Source of the DNA: DATFXF01 sp035258565 | GTDB taxonomy: Bacteria; Acidobacteriota; Terriglobia; Acidiferrales; UBA7541 | Length of the DNA stretch: 6,600 nucleotides | Direction: 5' to 3' | Assembly: GCA_035258565.1 (NCBI GenBank) | Contig: DATFXF010000392.1 | Span: forward strand, 1 to 6,600 | Part shown: in pieces, positions 1-5,772 of the stretch | Position numbering within the stretch: position 1 is the stretch's first letter | How the letters are laid out: every line of letters starts with the position of its first letter | Position numbers and translations under genes: made by a program | The notes under the pieces: model-generated | The model's database searches: none | Told to the model about the DNA's origin: nothing | The model's input: the letters and a program-made list of their open reading frames with translations, nothing else

Positions 1-38
1 AGCGCAAGCACTGATTGAAGCATACTGACTAGAAGGAC

Positions 39-64
39 GCACGAGGCTCAGTCGCCTCTCGTGC
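39..64. repeat. inverted repeat GCACGAG / CTCGTGC, copy 1
   Basis: Perfect 7-base arms GCACGAG (39-45) and CTCGTGC (58-64) surround a 12-base centre. The same arms recur at 5701-5723, and in both copies the left arm continues as GCACGAGGC. This copy lies about 180 bases past the stop codon of the leftward glycosyltransferase gene. It could be a transcript-end hairpin, a protein-binding dyad or a dispersed palindromic repeat. No T-run follows on either strand. Confidence 0.45.
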
Positions 65-77
65 GAGTGAGCACAAT

Positions 78-93
78 AGCTCTGGCAAGAGCT
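78..93. repeat. short perfect hairpin (6-bp stem, GGCA loop)
   Basis: AGCTCT (78-83) and AGAGCT (88-93) form a perfect 6-bp stem around a GGCA tetraloop. It lies between the glycosyltransferase stop codon and the dyad at 39-64. It has no T-tract on the minus strand, so a terminator role is only possible. A stem this short could occur by chance. Confidence 0.3.
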
Positions 94-246
94 CTCGCCA
101 ACCTGCCGCCGGCTGAACGATACGTCTCAATCCGCCAACCAGGGTAAATCAGGGCGGACGCACAGGACGAGCCAGAATCGCTCTTCGCGCGGGAATCCCA
201 TTGGCCCATTTTCAGGCGCGCGTCAGACGCCACCGAGCAAACCCCG

Positions 247-1782
247 TCAGCGGGCGTCGGCACAGGTGTACTCGCGGACCAAGATGCGCCAGGGCATCTG
301 CCCCAGTTCCGGGAAAAAGCGCTGCTTGAGCTCATAGCCGGGGTCGCGGAGCAGCCTACGGTCGCTGTGCAGGTTGCAGCGCGCGTCGAGCCAATGCTCG
401 GCCTCTTGTAGGGGGCCATTTGGCGAACCGGCTGGCACGCCTTTCGCCAGAAACACCATCGCACGAACCGGACGACGCGTCTCGACCCAGCGGTCGGCGT
501 CGAAGACCTGAGGGTGTTCGACCGAGGAACCCAAGATACCGGCAAAACCTCGCCTGGGGACCTGCTCCGAGCCTCGAAGGGCATACGTCAGGTAGAGAAA
601 GAAGGAAGGGTGATTGCTGATGGTGATACCCCCTTCGTGCACGACCTCTGCGGCCTGCTCAGCCACTTCTTGCCAGGGCTCAATGAAGCGCGGGGCCGCA
701 TAGAACCGTCGCGTCACGATCCCAAACCACCCGATTACAAAGATCAAAACCAGCGCGGCAGCAACCATTCGTCGAACAGGGCCGCGCCGCGCAGTGGCTG
801 TCAGGGCGATCGCCAGCAAGAGCCACGGCGCAATCAGCATGAGCCGCTTGGTCGTCAGCAAACCGAGCGCGGCCAAAGCGACGAACAAGAAGAAGAAATA
901 GAACAGAAACCGGCGAGCCGGCGTGGGCGCGCGAAGCACAGTCAATAGGACGCACAGCGCCACGGCCACGCAGGCTGGCGCGCTCAGCCACCAAAACCAC
1001 GGGGCCACGGACTCGCTCACCAGTGCCGCGTATCCCGCTTGTCCGGCATACAATACCGCGCCTAGCAGAGACCAGGGTCGCCGAAGCCTCTGACTCGAAG
1101 TTGCAAGCAGAGCCGGCCAGAGCGGCGCATATGCACCCACGAGCAGAGACGCGCCCGCTACTAGCCTCCAGCGAAACCGCACGAAATCGCTGCGATGTGC
1201 CCTGGCGAAATCCAGGAGCAAGCAGGCTAGCAGCGCCCAGCCAAAGTAGTTGGTGTAAACCAGGGCCAAACTGGCGGCAAACAGGACCGCAGTGCGTGCC
1301 AGCGTGGGCGATGCGCAGAACCGTATGTAGGCCAGCGTCACCAGCCCAACGAGCAAGAATGCAAGCGAATACCACGCCGCCAGTCGCCCGAAATGGAATC
1401 CGTAAGGCCAGAAAACACCAATCCAGAGCATGGCCTTTGCGCCAGCCTCGCCGCCCCAGTCCGCGGCGGCGCGCACCAAAAGACAAAGACCAAGCACGTA
1501 GAAGGCAATCGAAGGAAGCCTCAAAAGGGCGAGGGGTCCGCCGGTCAGCTTCAACCATCCGTGCAAGAGCAAATCGAATAGCGGCGGGTGCTCATGTTCG
1601 CCGCTTCCGGAGGTGTAGGCGCGGATTGTTTCCGCCAAGGGTTTCGCCGCTGCATCCAGGATCCACACCTCATCGTCAATGAAGGTGAACCAGCGGTTGG
1701 ATGCCAAAAGCGCGACCCCAAGCACCAGAAGCAGCAAGATTCTAGCCCAGTTCACGCGACGCATCGCGGCGAGATGAACCAT
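247..1782 (-). CDS. polytopic membrane glycosyltransferase, GT-C fold, GT39/ArnT-PMT-like
   Basis: 511 residues, probably an inner-membrane enzyme that transfers a sugar from a polyprenyl-phosphate donor to an envelope glycan, lipid or protein; the acceptor cannot be told. Seen: a first hydrophobic segment at about 13-28, then an acidic loop with D36-D37-E38 and an E-H-E-H-P-P-L stretch (62-68) followed by LLLHGWLKL. This is the usual GT39-type first extracytoplasmic loop. An FGRLAAWYSL segment (131-140) resembles the family's R...Y motif. About ten further hydrophobic segments run to about 355, and a soluble tail of about 150 residues carries C469 and C506. The length fits the family. The start is uncertain: Met1 (1782) and Met7 (1764, MRRVNW, closer to the first membrane segment) both lack a clear Shine-Dalgarno. 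The gene follows a nucleotidyltransferase gene with a 220-base gap holding a sigma-54-like site, so it may be transcribed separately. The fold is fairly certain; substrate and pathway are inference. Confidence 0.85.
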   Translation of the reverse strand: MVHLAAMRRVNWARILLLLVLGVALLASNRWFTFIDDEVWILDAAAKPLAETIRAYTSGSGEHEHPPLFDLLLHGWLKLTGGPLALLRLPSIAFYVLGLCLLVRAAADWGGEAGAKAMLWIGVFWPYGFHFGRLAAWYSLAFLLVGLVTLAYIRFCASPTLARTAVLFAASLALVYTNYFGWALLACLLLDFARAHRSDFVRFRWRLVAGASLLVGAYAPLWPALLATSSQRLRRPWSLLGAVLYAGQAGYAALVSESVAPWFWWLSAPACVAVALCVLLTVLRAPTPARRFLFYFFFLFVALAALGLLTTKRLMLIAPWLLLAIALTATARRGPVRRMVAAALVLIFVIGWFGIVTRRFYAAPRFIEPWQEVAEQAAEVVHEGGITISNHPSFFLYLTYALRGSEQVPRRGFAGILGSSVEHPQVFDADRWVETRRPVRAMVFLAKGVPAGSPNGPLQEAEHWLDARCNLHSDRRLLRDPGYELKQRFFPELGQMPWRILVREYTCADAR

Positions 1783-1866
1783 TTGAGTGTGGTGATCGCC
1801 ATCCTACTCTGCCGGGTCAGCAGCCTGCGCCGCTCGGGCAGAATTCAGCGGTCAGGCGCGCGACAT

Positions 1867-1882
1867 GGCGGAGGACTCCGCC
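1867..1882. repeat. perfect hairpin in the leader of the glycosyltransferase gene
   Basis: GGCGGA (1867-1872) and TCCGCC (1877-1882) pair perfectly around a 4-base loop. The hairpin lies about 85 bases upstream of the glycosyltransferase start. It would be in the mRNA leader if the candidate promoter at 1966-1980 is used. It does not cover the start codon, so a direct effect on initiation is not evident. Confidence 0.35.
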
Positions 1883-1925
1883 GATGGCTTGTAGAGCCTC
1901 CCCCAATTTGCCGGAGATTGAGAAA

Positions 1926-1938
1926 GGAGTACGACTCC
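1926..1938 (-). terminator. weak terminator-like hairpin after the nucleotidyltransferase gene
   Basis: GGAGT and ACTCC arms (1926-1930 and 1934-1938) enclose a 3-base loop. On the minus strand they are followed by TTTCTC. The hairpin lies about 65 bases past the stop of the nucleotidyltransferase gene. A 5-bp stem with an imperfect T-run is weak, so read-through into the glycosyltransferase gene remains likely. Confidence 0.2.
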
Positions 1939-1965
1939 AATGGCAAAGCTTTGTGATTCTCTCGG

Positions 1966-1980
1966 GCAGCCAGTGTGCCA
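1966..1980 (-). promoter_or_regulatory. candidate sigma-54 (-24/-12) promoter for the glycosyltransferase gene
   Basis: On the minus strand the sequence reads TGGCAC, ACTGG, CTGCC. The first block matches the -24 element perfectly. The second keeps TGC of the consensus TTGCA, and the key GG and GC dinucleotides are exactly ten bases apart (1979-1978 and 1967-1966). A start site would fall near 1955, giving a leader of about 170 bases. The site sits in the short gap after the upstream gene, oriented toward the glycosyltransferase. Sigma-54 promoters need an activator bound upstream, which here would lie inside the nucleotidyltransferase gene; no such site was identified. One match in a GC-rich window can be chance. 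Confidence 0.35.
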
Positions 1981-2002
1981 TGTCAAAATTGCGGAGGTGA
2001 AT

Positions 2003-3235
2003 CTAGGAGCCGGTGCTGCCCACCATATTCTTGGGCCGAGACCGCCGCCCGAGGGACATTCCATACTTCTTCAGAAGGCGCAGCGGTCGAATCACATAGT
2101 AAAGCGAATTGAGCCGGTCCGGTAGGGGCAGCAGTGCCCAGTCTTCTTCCGTCGGTGTCACAGCCATGCGCAACGAGTATCGAAGACCATCCCAGAGGCG
2201 TTCTCTCATGCGGATGCGGAACCCGCAACGCTCTATCACCCCAGGCTCAGTAGCGGGATTCCAGAAAAGCTTCGCGCAAACCCGCCCAGCGAGCGAATGT
2301 AGTACGCGTTCTTCTCTTTGGTCAGCCAGTATTTCCTCAGAAAGATTTGCTCCTAGGAGGTCCCTCGCCAGATACAGCCCCAGGAAGAGCATGCGCTCGC
2401 AGTCCAACTCTCGGGCTAGTTCTCGTGTACGTCCCCAGTCCAGACCCGGATGGCTGCGAAGGAGTTCCGCGATATCGGAAATCCAGCTCAACCGTTGCCA
2501 GAAATGCTTAGCACCATGCACGCAGAGAAGAGAAAGCAGATCCTCCGCAGGAAATGTGTGGACCTCCTTGCCCCCCACGGAAACGGGCTCAAGGCGTGCA
2601 GAGATACGGTCAACGTCGAGTGGTCTTGGGAAGTAGCGAAGGGTGCGTTCAGAATGAAGCTCCACCACACTGCTCCCATCGTCGCGGCTAAACAGGTATT
2701 GACCTGGGATGCGGTCCTTGGACGTCGCATGCGCGGCTGCCGGCTCAAATCGGGGTTGGTATCCCAGACTGGCAACGAGCTTACATGCCCTCGGGATATC
2801 GCGCTGCGGAACTAGGATATCGAGATCGCTAAACTCCCGCAGCGCGAGGCCGCCATACGCCAGAAACGCCAGGACGGGCCCTTTATAGGGTATGGCGAGA
2901 ACCTCATTCGCCTGGAGTCGCTCGAGAATACCGACGAGCTCCAAGGTCAAATACAAGTTTCGCTGGGCATGTTCGCGGAAGCAGTTGGCTAAGACAGCCA
3001 TCCGAGAAGGAGGGACAGCTCCAGGGCAACAGGCGTTGAGATGCCAATAGAGATGTGGCATGAGCCCGTGCCAGCTGGCCGCGGCGAATAGATAGGTCCA
3101 GTCTAATTGCCTGCCGAGCAGCCCCCGGACTTGCTCGATTCCCTCGGCTTCCAGCTGGCTTCGGGCGCAGCACAGAAGCAAAGCGTTTTCCGCGCGGTGA
3201 ACCGCCTTGGCAGCAGAATGGTATCCCGTGCCCAT
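2003..3235 (-). CDS. nucleotidyltransferase family protein (NTP_transf_5-like)
   Basis: 410 residues, soluble and probably cytoplasmic. Seen: an N-terminal helical part (about 15-110); a core with Y-K-G-P (117-120), Y-G-G-L-A-L-R-E-F-S-D-L-D-I-L-V (127-142, metal-binding D137 and D139) and V-E-L-H-S-E (190-195); then a conserved VHGAKHFWQRLSWISDI stretch (239-255). It ends with a PTEEDW motif (361-366) and a Y..RP.RL..KYG region (380-392). This order is typical of the 'uncharacterised nucleotidyltransferase' family (NTP_transf_5, PF14907), related to the MNT-type polymerase-beta fold. The family commonly occurs in polysaccharide gene clusters, but its substrate is unknown to me. The ATG at 3235 is preceded by GGAGGAG 12 bases upstream, rather far for a strong site, and there is no in-frame ATG or GTG just upstream. 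The truncated tRNA lies 57 bases upstream, and a glycosyltransferase gene follows. Family assignment is confident; the reaction is not. Confidence 0.9.
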   Translation of the reverse strand: MGTGYHSAAKAVHRAENALLLCCARSQLEAEGIEQVRGLLGRQLDWTYLFAAASWHGLMPHLYWHLNACCPGAVPPSRMAVLANCFREHAQRNLYLTLELVGILERLQANEVLAIPYKGPVLAFLAYGGLALREFSDLDILVPQRDIPRACKLVASLGYQPRFEPAAAHATSKDRIPGQYLFSRDDGSSVVELHSERTLRYFPRPLDVDRISARLEPVSVGGKEVHTFPAEDLLSLLCVHGAKHFWQRLSWISDIAELLRSHPGLDWGRTRELARELDCERMLFLGLYLARDLLGANLSEEILADQREERVLHSLAGRVCAKLFWNPATEPGVIERCGFRIRMRERLWDGLRYSLRMAVTPTEEDWALLPLPDRLNSLYYVIRPLRLLKKYGMSLGRRSRPKNMVGSTGS

Positions 3236-3247
3236 CTCGGAGCCATT

Positions 3248-3254
3248 CTCCTCC
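3248..3254 (-). promoter_or_regulatory. ribosome binding site of the nucleotidyltransferase gene
   Basis: GGAGGAG on the minus strand ends 12 bases before the ATG at 3235. An ATG two bases after the Shine-Dalgarno (at 3246) is out of frame and much too close to it. The 3235 start is therefore preferred despite the long spacing. Confidence 0.55.
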
Positions 3255-3292
3255 AGAATAGGGTGTAGGGGGAACTAAGTCATTGAGAGGAA

Positions 3293-3340
3293 TGGTGGGC
3301 CTGGGGAGTCTCGAACTCCCGACACGCGGTTTAGGAAACC
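3293..3340 (-). tRNA. truncated tRNA-Arg(CCT), 3' half only; probable attachment-site remnant
   Basis: On the minus strand this reads as the 3' half of a tRNA: loop TTCCTAA (3337-3331, anticodon CCT), stem strand ACCGC (3330-3326) and a 5-base variable loop GTGTC. A perfect T-arm GGGAG/TTCGAGA/CTCCC (3320-3304), acceptor strand CAGGCCC (3303-3297), discriminator A and an encoded CCA (3295-3293) follow. Beyond GGT (3340-3338) the match stops: the 5' anticodon strand is ATGGT where GCGGT is needed, and no GGGCCTG acceptor partner or D-arm exists at the right distance. Integrases of the tyrosine family often recombine at the anticodon loop and leave such a 3' half at one end of the element. It is unlikely to make a working tRNA. 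The 5' side faces right, so an element would lie toward higher coordinates. No integrase is visible. Confidence 0.75.
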
Positions 3341-3495
3341 ATTTTCAACGATTTCGCTAACATGCTGAACGGAAGGCAGAAAGCCTTGCAACCCTCCAGG
3401 GCGCAACGAATTAAGTTCATGTGGCTACATGTATGGAGATGATTCAAGATGTGCCGAGTTGTCTTTCAGGTCCCCACAAAAGTCCCCCCAATTTT

Positions 3496-3517
3496 CCGCG
3501 GGAAACGCGGTCTTTTT
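3496..3517 (+). terminator. terminator-like hairpin with T-run, no assigned upstream gene
   Basis: CCGCG (3496-3500) and CGCGG (3506-3510) enclose GGAAA and are followed by TCTTTTT. This is a compact intrinsic-terminator shape on the plus strand. The only plus-strand frame running into it is short and unsupported, so it may end an unseen small RNA, insulate the MFS gene, or be fortuitous. The T-run can also pair with the following GAAAAGGCCG, which would compete with the terminator fold. Confidence 0.3.
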
Positions 3518-3633
3518 GAAAAGGCCGAAAGGAAAGCATACTAGACCTGCCTTGTCTGACGACCCTGACAGGAACATTGATCTTCCGCGCCAAAATTTCG
3601 GAGCATACGGCATGAATCTTACTGAATTCGCGC

Positions 3634-3656
3634 GCAGCTTGGCTGCGAGGCAGCTT
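3634..3656. repeat. GCAGCTT direct repeat and small hairpin upstream of the MFS gene
   Basis: GCAGCTT occurs at 3634-3640 and 3650-3656, 16 bases apart, just before the MFS start at 3679. The first copy also forms a hairpin with GCTGC (3634-3638 with 3642-3646). The position would suit a repressor site or a structured leader. The motif is short and may be chance. Confidence 0.25.
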
Positions 3657-3678
3657 ACCAGTTACCCTTGCCATTCGC

Positions 3679-5055
3679 ATGGAACCCGAACCAGAGCGCG
3701 GAGCACAGCCGATTACGCTGCGGGCATATGCGCGACTGGTGCGCAGAAACCGCAACTTCCGCCGGCTGTGGCTGGCGCAGATCGTCAGTGAAATCGGCGA
3801 TTGGTTCTACACGCTCTCCATCTACACGCTGTTGCTGCAATTTACCGGCCACGCCAGTTCGGTCGCACTGGCCCTGGTGCTGCAGGTACTCCCGCAAACA
3901 CTGGTCGGGCCGACAGCAGGCGTGGTGAACGACCGCCTGCGTCGCAAGCACGTCATGATTGCGGCGGATCTCGGTCGCGTCCTCATCGTCCTGGCTATGC
4001 TGCTGGTGCGCTCGCGTTCCATGGTCTGGCTGGTCTATCCGTTGCTGCTGGTGGAGACCATCATGGCGGCATTCTTTGAGCCGGCTCGGAGTTCGGTGAT
4101 CCCGAATATCGCCGCTCGTGGAGACGTGCTCGTTGCCAACACGCTCTCCTCTGCCACGTGGTCGGTCAATCTGGTGGTTGGTGCCTCTGTGGGCGGCGTC
4201 GTTGCGGCTTTGTTTGGGCGAGATGCAGTTTTCGTTCTCAATGCGCTGTCGTTCCTGGCCTCGGCAATGCTCATCGGAGGAATGCACTTTGCTGAGCCGC
4301 ATGCGGAGTCCGGTGCTTCGCTTCGTGCGCGCGATCTGGTGGACTTTTTTCCGGTGCTCGAAGGCATTCGCTATGTCCGCAGACACCCAACGCTGTTGCC
4401 CACGGTTTTTGCCAAAGCGGGGGAACTGATGGTAGGCCCAAGCTGGGTGATTTTTACGGTGATGGGGGCGCGCGAGTTCGCGGTGCATTGGCGCGGCATC
4501 GATCCGGCGCGCGGAGCCATGCTTGGTATGAGCATCTTGCTTGGCGGTCGTGGTTTGGGCGCGCTCGTCGGCCCGCTGGTGGCGGCCCGTTGGGCAGGTC
4601 GTAGCGATCGTCGCCTGCACCTAGGCATCCTCTTGGGATATCTCGTCATCGCCCTTGGCTACGGATCGCTCGGTAGCAGCCGTACCGTCTGGATTGCTGC
4701 CGCCTGTGCCATGCTGGCGCACATGGGAGGCTCAACGGTCTGGGTTTTCTCCACTACGCTGTTGCAGCTCCACACGCAGGATCGTTTTCGTGGCCGCGTC
4801 TTCGCCGCGGAACTCGGATTTGCAATGCTGACTATCGCGGCCAGTGCCTACGTATGCGGGCGCTTCCTCGATTGGGGCGTTTCCGCACGGACGGCTGCAA
4901 CCTGCACGGGACTGATCATGCTGGTTCCAGCTGCATTGTGGGCGCTGGCAATGCGCGTAGGGATGCCTGATTCCCCAGCGGCACTGTCGCCTGGTTCTTT
5001 GGTACAGCCCTTGGAGCCTGAGAGCGCCCAACAACCGGATCCAAAGAAGCGATAA
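3679..5055 (+). CDS. MFS transporter, MFS_3/DHA3 (EntS-like) exporter type
   Basis: 458 residues, an inner-membrane proton-driven exporter by family; the substrate is unknown. Seen: about twelve hydrophobic segments between about 28 and 425. Motif A, G-V-V-N-D-R-L-R-R-K (81-90), lies in the loop after helix 2. An F-F-E-P-A-R-S-S-V-I-P-N segment (132-143) is typical of MFS_3 proteins, and an H-T-Q-D-R-F-R-G-R-V stretch (365-374) is the usual second-half counterpart. N- and C-terminal tails are hydrophilic, the latter Pro-rich and basic. Length is normal for this group, whose members include the enterobactin exporter EntS and macrolide exporters of the MefA type. The ATG at 3679 is the first usual start after an in-frame stop at 3613. 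No Shine-Dalgarno precedes it, so the gene may be leaderless or the start weakly translated. It stands alone on its strand, with no biosynthetic or regulator gene beside it to suggest the cargo. Confidence 0.9.
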   Translation: MEPEPERGAQPITLRAYARLVRRNRNFRRLWLAQIVSEIGDWFYTLSIYTLLLQFTGHASSVALALVLQVLPQTLVGPTAGVVNDRLRRKHVMIAADLGRVLIVLAMLLVRSRSMVWLVYPLLLVETIMAAFFEPARSSVIPNIAARGDVLVANTLSSATWSVNLVVGASVGGVVAALFGRDAVFVLNALSFLASAMLIGGMHFAEPHAESGASLRARDLVDFFPVLEGIRYVRRHPTLLPTVFAKAGELMVGPSWVIFTVMGAREFAVHWRGIDPARGAMLGMSILLGGRGLGALVGPLVAARWAGRSDRRLHLGILLGYLVIALGYGSLGSSRTVWIAAACAMLAHMGGSTVWVFSTTLLQLHTQDRFRGRVFAAELGFAMLTIAASAYVCGRFLDWGVSARTAATCTGLIMLVPAALWALAMRVGMPDSPAALSPGSLVQPLEPESAQQPDPKKR

Positions 5056-5323
5056 ATCCATGCATCGGGAACCGGGTTGCGAGATGACTTGTGTTTTCCT
5101 CGCCTCCAGTACATTCACTAGGCGCCTTTGGCGGGAAGGTTATCTCAGTGTTCTTGCGAGGAAGGTGATGATACGCGCCCAAGCATCGGCGGTGGTTCCG
5201 AGCGATAGCCGGCCACAAAGTTGCTTGCGCTCCGCCAGAGGCATGGCTGAAACTCGACCCGTGGTTCGGCACGATTGTAGGTCAGCTAGTTTGTAGATTT
5301 GCCGAATTCTCCGCTGATTCGTA

Positions 5324-5343
5324 CCTAAAGGGAACCCTTTTGG
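5324..5343. repeat. operator-like palindrome
   Basis: CCTAAAGGG (5324-5332) and CCCTTTTGG (5335-5343) are complementary at 8 of 9 positions around AA. The tight centre suits a dimeric DNA-binding protein better than an RNA hairpin. No gene start is nearby on either strand, so the target, if any, is unclear. Confidence 0.35.
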
Positions 5344-5546
5344 CAGGAGCCCGACGCATGCGAAATGCATCGCCCGAAGACGCGGGCCGGTATAGTTGGT
5401 GACATTCGAATTGGACAATAAAGGGGCTGTAGCCGCGTACCTACAGGTTAAGGAGTCGCAAGGGGATTTCGCGGCCGAAGCAAGGAAAATTTCCTCCAGC
5501 TGCTGGGCCTCGCTTGATCAACAAGGCGAAGGCGAGCGATCCCGGC

Positions 5547-5592
5547 AAGGGGAGAGCAATGGCCCCTCTGTGGCTGGTGAATGCTTCCCCTT
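5547..5592. repeat. imperfect inverted repeat with a 23-base loop
   Basis: AAGGGGAGAGCA (5547-5558) and TGCTTCCCCTT (5582-5592) pair over 11 bases with a single bulged base. It lies in the gene-free region between the MFS and secreted-protein genes. It could fold in RNA of either strand, and no T-run follows. A small structured RNA or a remnant of a mobile repeat is possible but unproven. Confidence 0.35.
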
Positions 5593-5700
5593 CTCGGCGC
5601 GGATCAGCCTCAGCAGCTTGATGAAAACGATGTATTCGGCTCCGGAAGCTGGTCGCCGATGCGGTTCATTCAGCCTCACCTCACCGCACGGATATGGCCC

Positions 5701-5723
5701 GCACGAGGCGGACATTCTCGTGC
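5701..5723. repeat. inverted repeat GCACGAG / CTCGTGC, copy 2
   Basis: GCACGAG (5701-5707) and CTCGTGC (5717-5723) form perfect 7-base arms around a 9-base centre. With one mismatch they extend to 10-base arms (5698-5707 and 5717-5726). This copy lies 50 bases past the stop of the leftward secreted-protein gene, a similar context to copy 1 at 39-64. No T-run follows on the minus strand. Confidence 0.45.
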
Positions 5724-5772
5724 CGGAGCCGCAGTTCCTACCCGAGAAAAATTCCTCTTACGACCGCACGCC

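Larger units (their letters stand above)
1..246. other. intergenic stretch downstream of the glycosyltransferase gene, with two small hairpins
   Basis: I see no convincing gene here. The open frames across it have irregular composition and are continuations of frames antisense or offset to the neighbouring glycosyltransferase gene. It contains two inverted repeats, listed separately (39-64 and 78-93). Neither is followed by a T-run on the minus strand, so neither is a standard intrinsic terminator for the gene that ends at 247. What lies left of base 1 is unknown. Confidence 0.5.
3341..3678. other. intergenic region between the tRNA remnant and the MFS gene
   Basis: No convincing gene. Short frames on both strands lack family resemblance and ribosome binding sites. 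The stretch holds a small hairpin AAGGC/GCCTT (3373-3387), a CATGT/ACATG hairpin (3418-3431) and a GTCCCC direct repeat (3470-3475 and 3482-3487). It also holds a terminator-like structure (3496-3517) and a GCAGCTT direct repeat close to the MFS start (3634-3640, 3650-3656). If the tRNA remnant is an element end, some of these repeats could be recombinase arm sites, but nothing in the sequence proves that. A TTGATC at 3577-3582 has no good -10 partner at normal spacing. Confidence 0.45.
5056..5772. other. long intergenic region with dyads and possible decayed coding sequence
   Basis: The 3' ends of the MFS gene (plus strand) and the secreted-protein gene (minus strand) face each other across this 717-base stretch. 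Open frames here begin with TTG, lack ribosome binding sites and read as low-quality protein, so I call no intact gene. No clear intrinsic terminator follows the MFS gene; CGCC/GGCG at 5123-5133 is too weak. The region holds dyads at 5324-5343, 5547-5592 and 5701-5723. Between about 5584 and 5735 on the minus strand, two short runs have the GC-rich third positions of coding DNA but lie in shifted frames. This suggests an eroded gene fragment, but I recognise no family in it. Confidence 0.4.

Noticed and set aside
514..948. Plus-strand frame of 144 codons inside the glycosyltransferase gene
   Set aside because: Antisense to a well-supported membrane protein gene; its Arg/Gln/Gly-rich translation is typical of an antisense shadow and has no recognised domain.
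680..1558. Minus-strand frame of 292 codons inside the glycosyltransferase gene
   Set aside because: Shifted frame of the real gene; Arg/Ala/Cys-rich translation without membrane topology or motifs.
1940..2125. Plus-strand 61-codon frame preceded by AAAGGAG
   Set aside because: Mostly antisense to the end of the nucleotidyltransferase gene; the AAAGGAG coincides with a small hairpin, and the peptide has no recognisable feature.
2109..2636. Plus-strand frame of 175 codons opposite the nucleotidyltransferase gene
   Set aside because: Ser/Arg-rich antisense shadow of a gene with conserved catalytic motifs.
3577..3605. Sigma-70 promoter for the MFS gene (TTGATC with a -10 near 3600)
   Set aside because: No acceptable -10 at 16-18 base spacing.
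3655..4620. Minus-strand frame of 321 codons opposite the MFS gene
   Set aside because: Antisense shadow rich in His, Arg and Gln; the plus-strand MFS protein has clear family motifs over the same bases.
5140..5418. Minus-strand frame of 92 codons
   Set aside because: TTG start, no Shine-Dalgarno, no recognised family.
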